Below are positions 51,148 to 59,822 of a stretch of 64,000 nucleotides of DNA, one piece after another; within the stretch, counting starts at the first letter, position 1, and each line of letters opens with the position of its first letter. Position numbers and translations under genes: made by a program. The stretch lies in NCBI RefSeq assembly GCF_900114355.1, contig NZ_FOSS01000001.1, positions 1,042,368 to 1,106,367 on the forward strand. Direction: 5' to 3'. The stretch comes from Lysobacter sp. cf310 (GTDB taxonomy: Bacteria > Pseudomonadota > Gammaproteobacteria > Xanthomonadales > Xanthomonadaceae). The notes under the pieces were generated by a model that worked only from the letters and a program-made list of their open reading frames with translations, was not told the DNA's origin and ran no database searches.

Positions 51148-51951
51148 TCAGCGCTTCTTGGCGGCGCGCTTGCGCTTGGGCTTGGGCGCGAGCGCGGCGC
51201 GGTAGTTCTCGTGCAGGGCCTGGACCTTGGCGATGTAGGCCTGGGTCTCGCGGTACGGCGGCACCCCGCCGTAGCGCGCGACCACGCCGATGCCGGCGTT
51301 GTAGGCGGCCGCGACCAGGGTCAGGTCGCCCTTGTAGCGGCGGATCAGCTGCTTGAGGTGGCGCGCGCCGCCGTTGATCGATTCTTCGGCCGAGAACGGA
51401 TCGACCACCCCGTATTCCCGGGCCGTGGCCGGCATCAGCTGCATCACGCCCTGCGCGCCCTTGGGCGAGACCGCGGCCGCGTTGAAGCCGCTCTCGGCAT
51501 GCGCGATCGCGCGCAGCCAGGCGTCGTCGACGCCGGTGGCCTTGGCGGCGGAACGGAACTGCGCGGCGTACTTGTCCAGCTGCGGCTTGCCGACCTGGCC
51601 CAGGCCGACGTGCGCGGGTTCGCCCGGCGGCGTTTCCACGGTGAACGACAGCACCTTGGTCGAGCCGGGCAGATTGCGCGTGCTGTAGACGGTCTGGCCG
51701 TCCTGCTGGCGCTCGTAGAGGGTGCCGTTGATGACGCCCATCGAGCCCCACAGGTTGGGCACCTTGGCGACGTTGTCGTCGAACTCGCGCGCTTCGCAGC
51801 GCGAGCCCGGTTCGGGCGCGGTCGCCAGGCTGACCGAGCCGTCGCGGCCGACGCAGCGGTAGACCTTGCGCGCGTGCGCATCGCCGGCCGCGCCCAAGGC
51901 GAGCGCGGCGCCCAGCGCGAGCGCGAACGGCAGGGGCAGTCGGCGGTTAAT
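51148..51951 (-). CDS. Lytic transglycosylase (Slt70/MltE-type)
   Basis: About 267 residues. The transglycosylase catalytic Glu is in IAHAESGFNAAAVSPKGAQGVMQLMPATA, with YNAG and GGARHLKQL following: a GH23 muramidase domain (about residues 135-245). It cleaves peptidoglycan with 1,6-anhydro product. The N-terminal signal peptide (PLPFALALGAALALGAAGDA) is only complete if translation begins upstream of TTG 51897. The sole in-frame candidate near the previous stop is ATT at 51951, overlapping it (ATTAA). The start is therefore uncertain. The C-terminus is Lys/Arg-rich. Confidence 0.8.
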   Translation of the reverse strand: MNRRLPLPFALALGAALALGAAGDAHARKVYRCVGRDGSVSLATAPEPGSRCEAREFDDNVAKVPNLWGSMGVINGTLYERQQDGQTVYSTRNLPGSTKVLSFTVETPPGEPAHVGLGQVGKPQLDKYAAQFRSAAKATGVDDAWLRAIAHAESGFNAAAVSPKGAQGVMQLMPATAREYGVVDPFSAEESINGGARHLKQLIRRYKGDLTLVAAAYNAGIGVVARYGGVPPYRETQAYIAKVQALHENYRAALAPKPKRKRAAKKR

Positions 51952-52528
51952 GCGCGGCCGCCGCGGCGCCGGCCTGCAGCGCGACCACGCGCACGTCCAC
52001 GCGCTTGCAGTCGTTGTCCTGGCAGATGCCGTTGATCCAGGCCTCGCCGTTGCCGAACATCACGCCCTTGCCGCTGACGGCGAGCTCGGCGTACTTCTGC
52101 TCGGTCACGACCTGGGCGATCGCCGGCGTCACGATCTGGTCGTAGGCGGCGACGAAGGCGGCCGCGTCCTGGATCTTGGTCGGCTTGCCGGCCAGGGTCG
52201 CGTTGAACGGGTAGTCGGCCATCTTGGCCACCGCCGCGGCATCGTGCGCGGCCACCGCTTTCTGGAAGGCGAGGATCGCCGGCTCGTACACGGCCGGATC
52301 GCCCAGCACTTCCTCGATCGACTGATTGACCTGGGCGCGGCCGGCGTCGTCCGCGGGCGCGGCCGGCGCGCTCGCAGCAGGCGCAGGCGCGGGATCGGCC
52401 GCGGGCGCAGCGGCGGCAGGCGCGGCCGCGGGCGCATCCGCCACGGGCGCGGCGGTCTCGGCGGGCGGCGTGGGCTTGCAGGCGGCCAGCAGGGCGACGG
52501 TGGCGGCGGTCAGGATCAGCGCTCTCAT
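51947..52528 (-). CDS. Lipoprotein, unknown
   Basis: 193 residues. Lipobox LLAAC (Cys17), then a Pro/Ala tract (about 20-65), then a soluble domain: AVYEPAILAFQKAVAAHDAAAVAKMADYPFNATLAGKP (NTF2-like helices) and a Cys pair ICQDNDC near the C-terminus. It ends with Ala repeats. Shine-Dalgarno AAGGAG (revcomp at ~52540). Cotranscribed with the transglycosylase; an envelope role is likely. Confidence 0.8.
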   Translation of the reverse strand: MRALILTAATVALLAACKPTPPAETAAPVADAPAAAPAAAAPAADPAPAPAASAPAAPADDAGRAQVNQSIEEVLGDPAVYEPAILAFQKAVAAHDAAAVAKMADYPFNATLAGKPTKIQDAAAFVAAYDQIVTPAIAQVVTEQKYAELAVSGKGVMFGNGEAWINGICQDNDCKRVDVRVVALQAGAAAAAH

Positions 52529-52714
52529 CGGGTCGATCTCCTTGGGGTCGGCGGCCAGCGGCGGCCGAGGCGTGCGGATAGTAGCGCCGCGGCGGTGATT
52601 GCCGGCCTAACGGGCGCCCAACGGGTGTCGGCGGTCGCGATACCGCGCGTCCGCGCTGGATTCGCGGACGCGGACTCGGGCACTCTGGCCCTCACGCTCC
52701 CGCCCGGTGATGCC

Positions 52715-54061
52715 TTGGAACCGTCCTCGTCCGATCGCACCGGCGCGCGCTCCGCCGACACCGCCCCCTCGACCCTGCGCGCGGTCAGCCGCTGGCAGTT
52801 GCTGGGCCTGTCGATCAACGACGTGGTCGGCAGCGGCATCTATCTGCTGCCGGCGACCGCGGCCGCCTTGCTGGGCCCGTCCAGTCTGTGGGCGGTGCTG
52901 CTGGCCGGCTTCGCGGTCGGCCTGCTGGTGCTGTGTTACGCCCAGGCCGCGAGCTATTTCGATCAGCCCGGCGGCGGCTATCTGTACGCGCGCGAGGCCT
53001 TCGGCTCGTTCATCGGCTTCGAGGTCGGCTGGATGCTGCTGCTCACGCGCATCGCCACCGCCGCCGCGCTCAGCAACGGCCTGGCCGAGGCGGTCGCGCA
53101 CTTCTGGCCGGGCGCTGCCAGCGGCGCGGGCCGTATCGCCGTGGTGGTGGGTTCGCTGGCGCTGCTGGTGGCGATCAACCTGGTCGGCGTGCGCGCGGCC
53201 GCGCGCGCGGGCGTGCTGCTGGCGATCGCCAAGCTGCTGCCGCTGTTCCTGTTCGTGCTGCTGGGCGCCAGCCACTTCGACGCCGCGATCGCCGACAGCG
53301 CCGGCGCCCTGCCCGGCGACGCGATCCCCTTGCGCAACCTCGGCGAGGCCGCCTTGCTGCTGCTGTTCGCCTACGCCGGATTCGAGAACCTGCCGGCGGC
53401 CGCGGGCGAGTACCGCAATCCGCGCCGCGACGTGCCGTTCGCGCTGCTGACCATGATCGCCTCGGTCACCGCGATCTACTTCGCGGTGCAATGGGTGGCG
53501 CTGGGCACCTTGCCGGGCCTGGCCGAATCCAAGGCCCCGCTGGCCGAGGCCGCCGCGCGTTTCGGCGGCTGGTGGCTGGCGCTGATCCTGACCGTGGGCG
53601 CCAGCGTCTCGATCCTGGGCACCAACAACAACACGGTGATGATGGCGCCGCGCTATCTGCTGGCACTGGCCGCCGACGGTTACGGGCCGCGCGCGCTGGC
53701 GGCGATCCATCCGCGCTTCCGCACGCCCGCGGTGGCGATCCTCAGCATCGGTGCGATCTCGCTGGCGCTGGCGCTGTCGGGCTCGTTCGTGCAGCTGGCT
53801 CTGCTGTCGGTGGTCTCGCGCCTGTGCACCTACCTGGGCACCGCGGTCTCGGTGCTGGTGCTGCGGCGCCGCCACGGCGACCGCCCCGAAGCGCTGCAAC
53901 TGCCGGGCGGGCCGCTGATCCCGATCCTGGCGACCCTGCTGTCGCTGGGCCTGCTGGCCAGCGCGAGTTGGAAGAACCTGGTCGCGGCCGCGATCGCACT
54001 GGCGGTCGGCGCGGTCGTGTATCTGCTCCGCCGCAAGCCGGACGAAGCCCCCGCCGGATAA
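52715..54061 (+). CDS. APC-family amino acid permease
   Basis: 448 residues from TTG 52715 (other in-frame starts up to 52625 exist; no clear ribosome site). TM1 begins LGLSINDVVGSGIYLLPATAAALLG, the APC family's G-S-G-I substrate loop. About 12 hydrophobic segments follow. GNNNTVMM-type string GTNNNTVMMAPRYLLALA (about 300) and YAGFENLPAAAGEY (about 215) are conserved. Inner-membrane importer or antiporter of amino acids or polyamines; specificity unknown. Confidence 0.88.
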   Translation: MEPSSSDRTGARSADTAPSTLRAVSRWQLLGLSINDVVGSGIYLLPATAAALLGPSSLWAVLLAGFAVGLLVLCYAQAASYFDQPGGGYLYAREAFGSFIGFEVGWMLLLTRIATAAALSNGLAEAVAHFWPGAASGAGRIAVVVGSLALLVAINLVGVRAAARAGVLLAIAKLLPLFLFVLLGASHFDAAIADSAGALPGDAIPLRNLGEAALLLLFAYAGFENLPAAAGEYRNPRRDVPFALLTMIASVTAIYFAVQWVALGTLPGLAESKAPLAEAAARFGGWWLALILTVGASVSILGTNNNTVMMAPRYLLALAADGYGPRALAAIHPRFRTPAVAILSIGAISLALALSGSFVQLALLSVVSRLCTYLGTAVSVLVLRRRHGDRPEALQLPGGPLIPILATLLSLGLLASASWKNLVAAAIALAVGAVVYLLRRKPDEAPAG

Positions 54062-54304
54062 GTCGGCTGGGTCGTGCGTACCGGCCCAGGGGCGGCGGGC
54101 GCGCGGCACAACACGTGCACCGAAAGTTCGCCAAATCGTCGCGAATGCAATCGAACGTGGGCGATGCATAGGGATTTCTCCCGATTGACCCTCCTTCTCG
54201 GCGCCCGGCACTGTCGGCCGCAGGGGCGCTACCGCGCCCTCGCCTGCCGTCGTCCGGCCACGCCAGCGCCGGGCGGCATCCGAATCCGCTCACTGGAGAG
54301 CCCC

Positions 54305-55711
54305 ATGCGATCGCAGCACCCGACCCTCCGCCACGCCGCACTCGCCCTCGCCCTGTCCGCCGCCTGCCTGTCCGCGCCGGCGTGGTCGGCCGAACGCGTG
54401 AATCTGGGCGCGCTGGGCCTCAACGGCCCCGTCGACGGCTTCATCGTGCGCTACCGCAGCGGCAGCGCCAGCCGCAGCGACGCCGGCGTATTGCAGCGCA
54501 ACCTCAACAACGCCGCGACCGTGTTCGGCCGCGCCAAGCCGCTGAGCCTGCAGCGCGAGCGCAGTCTGGGCATCGGCGCCGAACTGGTGCGCGCCAGCAC
54601 CCTGCTCGACAGCGTCGAGGCCGCGACGCTCATGCGCCAGATCGCGACCAATCCCGACGTGGAGTACATCGAGCCCAATATCCGCCTGTACGCGATCGCG
54701 ACCCCGAACGATCCGCAGTTCTCCAGCCAGTACGGCTTCGGCACCGGCGCCGGCGGCAGCAACGCCACCACCGCCTGGGACAGCGGCCATCTCGGCCAGG
54801 GCAAGATCGTGGCGGTGGTCGACACCGGCATCACCTCGCATCCGGACCTCAACGGCAACGTGCTCGCGGGCGGCTACGACTTCATCAGCAGCGCCAGCAC
54901 CGCCGGCGACGGCAACGGCCGCGATGCCGATCCCTCCGATCCGGGCGACTACACCACCTTCCTGCAGTGCGGCATCGCCAATCCGCTGCCGACCAATTCC
55001 AGCTGGCACGGCACCCACGTCGCCGGCACCGTCGCGGCGGTGACCAACAACGCCACCGGCGTCGCCGGCATGGCCTACCAGGCCAAGATCCTGCCGGTGC
55101 GTGTGCTCGGCCGTTGCGGCGGCACCCTGGCCGACATCATCGACGGCATCGTCTGGTCCTCGGGCGGCACGGTCGCGGGCGCGCCCGCGGTCGGCGCCAA
55201 CAAGGCCGACGTGATCAACATGAGCCTGGGCGGCAGCGGCACCTGCAGCGCGGCGATGCAGGCGGCGATCGACGGCGCGGTCTCGCGCGGCACCACCGTG
55301 GTGGTGGCCGCCGGCAACAGCAATGCCGACGTGTCCGGCGCGACCCCGGCCAGCTGCAACAACGCCGTCGTGGTCGGCGCCACCGACTCGGCCGGCGCCA
55401 AGGCCAGCTTCTCCAGCTACGGCACCGGCGTGGACGTGTCCGGCCCGGGCGTGGACATTCTGTCGACCCTCAACCTGGGCACCAAGGGCCCGACCACCGC
55501 CGGCTATGCCTCCTACAGCGGCACCTCGATGGCAACGCCGCACGTGGCCGGCCTGGTCGCGATGATGCTGTCCAAGCCCGGCACCGATCCCACCCCGGCC
55601 CAGGTCGAGGCCTTGCTGAAGGCCAACACCAAGCCCTTCGGCGCCACGCCGGCGCAACCGATCGGCACCGGCATCATCGACGCCAAGAAGACCCTGGACG
55701 CGACGCCGTAA
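54305..55711 (+). CDS. S8 subtilisin-family secreted protease
   Basis: 468 residues. Signal peptide about 1-29 (LSAACLSAPAWSA). I9-type propeptide (about 30-128, VDGFIVRYRSG...DVEYIEPNIRLY) for folding and inhibition. Catalytic domain with Asp173 (VVDTGITSH), His235 (SSWHGTHVAGT), Asn338 (AAGNSN, oxyanion) and Ser408 (SGTSMATPHVAG). Two Cys pairs in the catalytic domain suggest disulphides. Extracellular serine protease, typical of Lysobacter. GGAGAGCCCC precedes the ATG. No C-terminal P/PKD domain. Confidence 0.95.
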   Translation: MRSQHPTLRHAALALALSAACLSAPAWSAERVNLGALGLNGPVDGFIVRYRSGSASRSDAGVLQRNLNNAATVFGRAKPLSLQRERSLGIGAELVRASTLLDSVEAATLMRQIATNPDVEYIEPNIRLYAIATPNDPQFSSQYGFGTGAGGSNATTAWDSGHLGQGKIVAVVDTGITSHPDLNGNVLAGGYDFISSASTAGDGNGRDADPSDPGDYTTFLQCGIANPLPTNSSWHGTHVAGTVAAVTNNATGVAGMAYQAKILPVRVLGRCGGTLADIIDGIVWSSGGTVAGAPAVGANKADVINMSLGGSGTCSAAMQAAIDGAVSRGTTVVVAAGNSNADVSGATPASCNNAVVVGATDSAGAKASFSSYGTGVDVSGPGVDILSTLNLGTKGPTTAGYASYSGTSMATPHVAGLVAMMLSKPGTDPTPAQVEALLKANTKPFGATPAQPIGTGIIDAKKTLDATP

Positions 55712-55732
55712 CGGCAGCGCCGCACGAACGAA

Positions 55733-55758
55733 GAACCCCGGCGCGAGCCGGGGTTTTT
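55733..55758 (+). terminator. Terminator after the S8 protease gene
   Basis: AACCCCGGC / GCCGGGGTT stem with loop GCGA followed by TTTTTCG. It lies 22 bases after the stop. Confidence 0.9.
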
Positions 55759-55774
55759 CGTTGCGGTCGCGTGC

Positions 55775-56263
55775 TCAGGGCGCGCCGCCGCAGGTGGCGT
55801 TGGCGCAGACGTTGCGCTGCTCCAGCGCGCGATCGATCGATCGCTTGTCGGCGCGGTCGCGATCGGCCTTGCGTTGGGCGACGGTTCTGCACACGCGCTC
55901 GACGCGGTTGCTGCCCATCGACTTCACCCGCTCGCAGACCACGCGCTCCTCGGCCGACTGCTTGGGCGCGGCCTCGATCCAGGCCAGGTCGTCGCCGACC
56001 TGGGCGCGCTGGCTCTCGTCCAGCTGCTCGTAGCTGCGCCCTTCCAGCAACTTGAACAAGGCGTTCTGGCGGCTCACGACTTCGCGTCGTAGATCGGTCG
56101 GAAGACGGCCGTAGGCGCCGCTGCCGGCGTCGATGTCGCTGCGGATCTGGCGTTGCTGCGCCAGCACGGCGGCGGTGTCGAACGGTGCCTCTTGCTGAGC
56201 GACGGCGATGGGCGCGATGCACAAGCTCGCGACCAGGATCAAACTCAAACGAAATGCGCGCAT
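55775..56263 (-). CDS. Exported helical protein, unknown
   Basis: 162 residues. Signal peptide about 1-22 (LCIAPIAVAQ). The mature domain is helical and charged: TDLRREVVSRQNALFKLLEGRSYEQLDESQRAQVGDDLAWIEAAPKQSAEERVVC. Five Cys in all, three of them CERV...VCRTV...NVCANATCGG. It ends before the terminator of the convergent protease gene. Family not recognised. Confidence 0.75.
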   Translation of the reverse strand: MRAFRLSLILVASLCIAPIAVAQQEAPFDTAAVLAQQRQIRSDIDAGSGAYGRLPTDLRREVVSRQNALFKLLEGRSYEQLDESQRAQVGDDLAWIEAAPKQSAEERVVCERVKSMGSNRVERVCRTVAQRKADRDRADKRSIDRALEQRNVCANATCGGAP

Positions 56264-56442
56264 GGTTTCCTTGCCTGCAAAGAGGCCGGACGACCGGTCG
56301 CGCCCGTCTCGTGTCTGTGCGGGCGCGCGCGTCCCCGGTCGCCCGCGCCGACGCGTGGGTGCGCGCCGGCACGATCGATCCTAAGTGAGGGTGCGCGCGC
56401 GCAGACGCCGCAACGCGATGCCGCCAAATTCGGACAAGTCGC

Positions 56443-57618
56443 TCAGGCCGCGCAGTCCGCGACCGCCGCATCGGCGCGCGCCTGCGCCGACATCAGCCAC
56501 AGCGACAGGGCGATCGCGACCGCGACGATCGCCGCCGCCGCATAGCCCAGGGCGCCGACGCCGATCGCGTCGATCACGCGGCCACCGACCAGCGCGCCCA
56601 CGCCGATGCCGAGGTTGGCGCCGGAGATGTTCAACGAAGCCGCGAACGCGGACGCGCCCGGCGCGGCCTTCATCACCCGCACGTGGCTGACGATGAACAA
56701 GGCGGCCTGGGTCACGCCCCACACCGTCAGCGCCAGGATCAGCCCCCAGGTCGAGCCGATCGCGGGCACCACCGCCAGCAGGCCCAGCGCCATCGGCGCG
56801 CTGAACAACAGCGAGGCGCCGATCGGATTGCGGTCGACCAGGCGCCCGCCGATGCTGTTGCCGATCAGGCCGACCGCGCCGAAGGCCATCAGGGTCCAGC
56901 CGATCCAACTGCCATCGAAACCGGCCAGGCGCTCCAGCAGGTCGGCCAGATAGGTGTAGGCGGTGAACATGCCGGTGAACAGCAGGGTCGACAGCAGCAC
57001 GTGGCCGATCAGCAGCGGATCGCGCAGCACCCGGAACTGTTCGGCCAGCGGCGAATGCGCGCGCTCCAGCCGGCTCGACGGCAGGAAGACGTACAGCAGC
57101 GCGGCCTTGCCGAACGCGACCGCCGCCAACGCGGCAAAGGCCACGCGCCAGCCGTAGGCGTCGGACACCAGGGTGCCGATCGGAACGCCGAGCACGGTGG
57201 CGCAGATCACGCCGAAGGAAATGATCGAGATCGCGCGGCCGGCGCGTTCCTGCCCGACCAGGTCCACCGCAGTCTCGCTGGCCAAGGCCCAGAACACCGG
57301 CACGCCCAACGCCGGGATCAGGCGCGCCAACGCCATCACCCCGATGTTCGGCGCCAGCGCCGCGGCCAGGTTGGACAGGCCGAACAGCAGCAGCACGATC
57401 ACGAACAGACGCTTGCGCTCGAAGCGCGAGAAGTAGGCGGTCAGGAACGGCCCGCTGGCGGCCACCGCGAACGCGAACAAGGTCACCAGCAAGCCGGCCT
57501 CGGGAATGCTGACGCCCAGATCGCGCGCCAGCGGCGGCAGCAGGCCGACCAGGATGAACTCGGTGGTCAGCACGGTGAAACCCGCGGCCGACAGCAGCAT
57601 GATGGGTAAGAGCAGCAC
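56443..57618 (-). CDS. MFS transporter (DHA1-type efflux)
   Basis: 391 residues from GTG 57618, chosen because GGAG sits six bases upstream; a further ATG at 57600 is possible. Twelve hydrophobic segments. The DHA1 motif A loop reads YFSRFERKRLFVIVLLLFG after TM2, and motif C-like GLIGNSIGGRLVDRNPIG in the second half. Sugar-efflux (SotB/AraJ/YdhP) subfamily by overall pattern. Upstream on the same strand lies a LysR regulator, which could control it. Confidence 0.88.
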   Translation of the reverse strand: MLLLPIMLLSAAGFTVLTTEFILVGLLPPLARDLGVSIPEAGLLVTLFAFAVAASGPFLTAYFSRFERKRLFVIVLLLFGLSNLAAALAPNIGVMALARLIPALGVPVFWALASETAVDLVGQERAGRAISIISFGVICATVLGVPIGTLVSDAYGWRVAFAALAAVAFGKAALLYVFLPSSRLERAHSPLAEQFRVLRDPLLIGHVLLSTLLFTGMFTAYTYLADLLERLAGFDGSWIGWTLMAFGAVGLIGNSIGGRLVDRNPIGASLLFSAPMALGLLAVVPAIGSTWGLILALTVWGVTQAALFIVSHVRVMKAAPGASAFAASLNISGANLGIGVGALVGGRVIDAIGVGALGYAAAAIVAVAIALSLWLMSAQARADAAVADCAA

Positions 57619-57989
57619 GTGAGGCTCCGAAGCTTGCGAATAGGGCGCGGCCGCGAGCGCCGCCGACGAAGGCGGGCTGCGCGACGATGGCGGGGGTGGT
57701 GGCGGATCGCGCTGCGATCCACGCTGCGGGCTTTGCAATCTAGACGGCGCGCATGCAGCGATAAACGCGAATGGCGCCGCGTCTGCGTTCCAGCAACGGA
57801 TCAATCGGCGCAAGCCCGCGCCGCGCATGGCTTTGGCGGGAATTCGATGTTGTGGGAATCACTATCCCAATTCGTCGTACGTCATTGCCGCGCGCCGCGG
57901 TGGTCGTGGTTGCGGTAGCGACCGCACGAAGCGCGGTGCGGGGCGATGATGCGGTTCGCCTTCGGCTCTGCGCATCCTACGGTTGGGCC
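57619..57989. other. Intergenic region between LysR and MFS genes
   Basis: 371 bases without a gene. TGGGA / TCCCA (57852-57868) is a short inverted repeat that could be a regulator site. Around 57946-57975 GATGCG...CGCATC forms a weak stem, a possible LysR terminator. A promoter for MFS is expected near 57620-57760. Confidence 0.4.
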
Positions 57990-58889
57990 TCAGACCGAGG
58001 CGGCGATGTGATCGCGCAGCCAGCGCTGGGCGGGATCGCGGTGCGAGCGTTCGTGCCACAGCATGGACATCTCGTAGCCCGGCAGCTCCAGAGGCGGCTC
58101 GACCACGCGCAGCGTGGGCGCGTCGCGCACCAGCCGCTCGGGCAGCAGCGCGACCAGGTCGGTGCTGGCCACGACCGATTTCACGAACAGGAAGTGCGGT
58201 ACCGACAGCACGACCCGGCGCGCCAGACCCAACGGCGCCAGCGCTTCGTCGGTGACGCCGTGAAAGCCGCCGCCGTCCGGCGACACGATGACGTGCTCCA
58301 GCGCGCAGAACTGCGCCAGAGTCGGGCGGCGCTTCAAACGCGGATGACCGGCGCGCCCCACCAGCACGTAGCGTTCGGTGAACAAGGCGCGTCGACGCAA
58401 GCCCTCGGGGGCGCCGTGGGTGGTGTGCAGGGCCAGATCGATTTCGCCCTGTTCGGCCTGCCTGGCCACGCGCGAAGGCTGCATCTGCAGCACCGCCAGG
58501 CGGCAGGCCGGCGCCAGCGCGCGCAGGCCGTCCAGGGCCGGCAGCAGCACCGCCGACTCGCCGTAGTCGGCCGAGGCCACGCGCCAGGTCTGCTGCGCCT
58601 GCGCCGGATCGAAGGGGCCCTGCGGCGACACCGCGCGTTCGACCGCCTCCAGCGCCTGCCGCAACGGTTCGCGCAAGGCCTCGGCGCGCGCGGTCGGGCG
58701 CATACCGCGCGGGCCCGGCAGTAGCAGCGGATCGCCGAACAGATCACGCAGCTTGGCCAGGTGCACGCTGACCGAGGGCTGCGAGAAATTCAGGCGTTGC
58801 GCCGCACGCGTCACGTTGTGCTCGGCCAGCAGCGCGTCCAGGGTGACCAGCAGGTTGAGGTCCAGCCGCCGGAGATTATCCATCGACAT
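57990..58889 (-). CDS. LysR-family transcriptional regulator
   Basis: 299 residues. HTH DLNLLVTLDALLAEHNVTRAAQRLNFSQPSVSVHLAKLRDLFGDPLL (about residues 9-55), the NodD/LinR-like group of LysR regulators. The substrate domain spans about 95-295. Divergent from the quinone reductase gene, with a palindromic operator in the 78-base gap, so that gene is the primary target. Confidence 0.92.
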   Translation of the reverse strand: MSMDNLRRLDLNLLVTLDALLAEHNVTRAAQRLNFSQPSVSVHLAKLRDLFGDPLLLPGPRGMRPTARAEALREPLRQALEAVERAVSPQGPFDPAQAQQTWRVASADYGESAVLLPALDGLRALAPACRLAVLQMQPSRVARQAEQGEIDLALHTTHGAPEGLRRRALFTERYVLVGRAGHPRLKRRPTLAQFCALEHVIVSPDGGGFHGVTDEALAPLGLARRVVLSVPHFLFVKSVVASTDLVALLPERLVRDAPTLRVVEPPLELPGYEMSMLWHERSHRDPAQRWLRDHIAASV

Positions 58890-58896
58890 ACCTGGA

Positions 58897-58920
58897 ATAT
58901 TGAGAATTCATTTCCAATAT
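58897..58920. promoter_or_regulatory. LysR-type operator between regulator and reductase genes
   Basis: ATATTG, 12 spacer bases, CAATAT: a perfect six-base inverted repeat with the AT-rich, T-N11-A-like shape of LysR boxes. It lies between the divergent starts (58889 and 58968). Confidence 0.7.
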
Positions 58921-58967
58921 ACCGTGGCGGCTCCTAGCCTGCGCGCATCCCCTCCCCGAGATCCCGC

Positions 58968-59744
58968 ATGAACGTCCTGCTCGTCTACGCCCATCCCGAG
59001 CCCCGATCCTTGAACGGCGCGCTCAGGGACTACACCGTCGAACGCCTGCGCGCGGCCGGTCACGAGGTCCAGGTCTCGGACCTGTACGCGATGAACTGGA
59101 AAGCCGTGCTGGACGGCGACGATCACCTGGACCGCGCCGCCGATGCACCCTTTCATCCGGTGCTCGACTCCAAGCGCGCCTACGACAGCGGCCGCCAGAG
59201 TCCCGACATCGCCGCCGAGCAGGACAAGCTGCGCTGGGCCGACGCGGTGATCCTGCAGTTCCCGCTGTGGTGGTTCACGATGCCGGCGATCCTCAAAGGC
59301 TGGGTCGATCGCGTCTACGCCTATGGCTTCGGCTACGGCGTGGGCGAGCACTCCGATGTGCGCTGGGGCGACCGCTACGGCGAAGGCACCCTGGCCGGCA
59401 AGCGCGCGATGCTGATCGTCACTACCGGCGGCTGGGAATCCCATTACGGCCCACGCGGCGTCAACGGCCCGATCGACGACCTGCTGTTCCCGATCCAGCA
59501 CGGCGTGCTGCACTACCCGGGCTTCGACGTGCTGCCGCCGTACGTGGTCTACCGCACCAGCCGCATGGACGAACAGCGCTACGCGGCGGTGCGCGACGGT
59601 TTAGGTGAGCGCCTGGACGCGCTGTGGACGACCGCGCCGATCGGGTTCCGTCGCCAGAACGGCGGCGAGTACGAAATCCCCGCGTTGACCTTGAAGCCGG
59701 AAATCGCGCCGGACCGGATCGGATTCCACGCCCACATCGTGTAA
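58968..59744 (+). CDS. NAD(P)H-dependent oxidoreductase, flavodoxin-like (MdaB/KefF family)
   Basis: 258 residues. MNVLLVYAHPEPRSLNGAL (FMN-loop), DLYAMNWKAV, FQFPLWWF-type motif LQFPLWWFTMPAILKGWVDRVYAYGFGYG (about 96-124), and TTGGWESHYGPRG match the NQO1/KefF-like fold. Probably reduces quinones or electrophiles with NAD(P)H. Controlled by the divergent LysR regulator, which would suggest induction by redox-active compounds. The C-terminal ~50 residues extend beyond the core fold. Confidence 0.9.
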   Translation: MNVLLVYAHPEPRSLNGALRDYTVERLRAAGHEVQVSDLYAMNWKAVLDGDDHLDRAADAPFHPVLDSKRAYDSGRQSPDIAAEQDKLRWADAVILQFPLWWFTMPAILKGWVDRVYAYGFGYGVGEHSDVRWGDRYGEGTLAGKRAMLIVTTGGWESHYGPRGVNGPIDDLLFPIQHGVLHYPGFDVLPPYVVYRTSRMDEQRYAAVRDGLGERLDALWTTAPIGFRRQNGGEYEIPALTLKPEIAPDRIGFHAHIV

Positions 59745-59779
59745 GCGACGACCACTCGGCCCCCACACAGCACGCTCTT

Positions 59780-59822
59780 CTCCCCCTTCGAAAAGGGGGA
59801 TCAAGGGGGATTTGCTGTTGCC
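59780..59822. repeat. C5/G5 intergenic palindrome, third copy
   Basis: CTCCCCCTTCGAAAAGGGGGA followed by TCAAGGGGGATTTGCTGTTG. Same core as the copies near 32.1 and 32.25 kb. Its 59801-59822 part lies inside the amidase reading frame and supplies its last codons and stop. Confidence 0.8.

Noticed and set aside
54062-54304. N-terminal extension of the S8 protease from GTG 54074
   Set aside because: The signal peptide begins at ATG 54305 with GGAGAG upstream; the extension is Arg/Pro-rich intergenic sequence.
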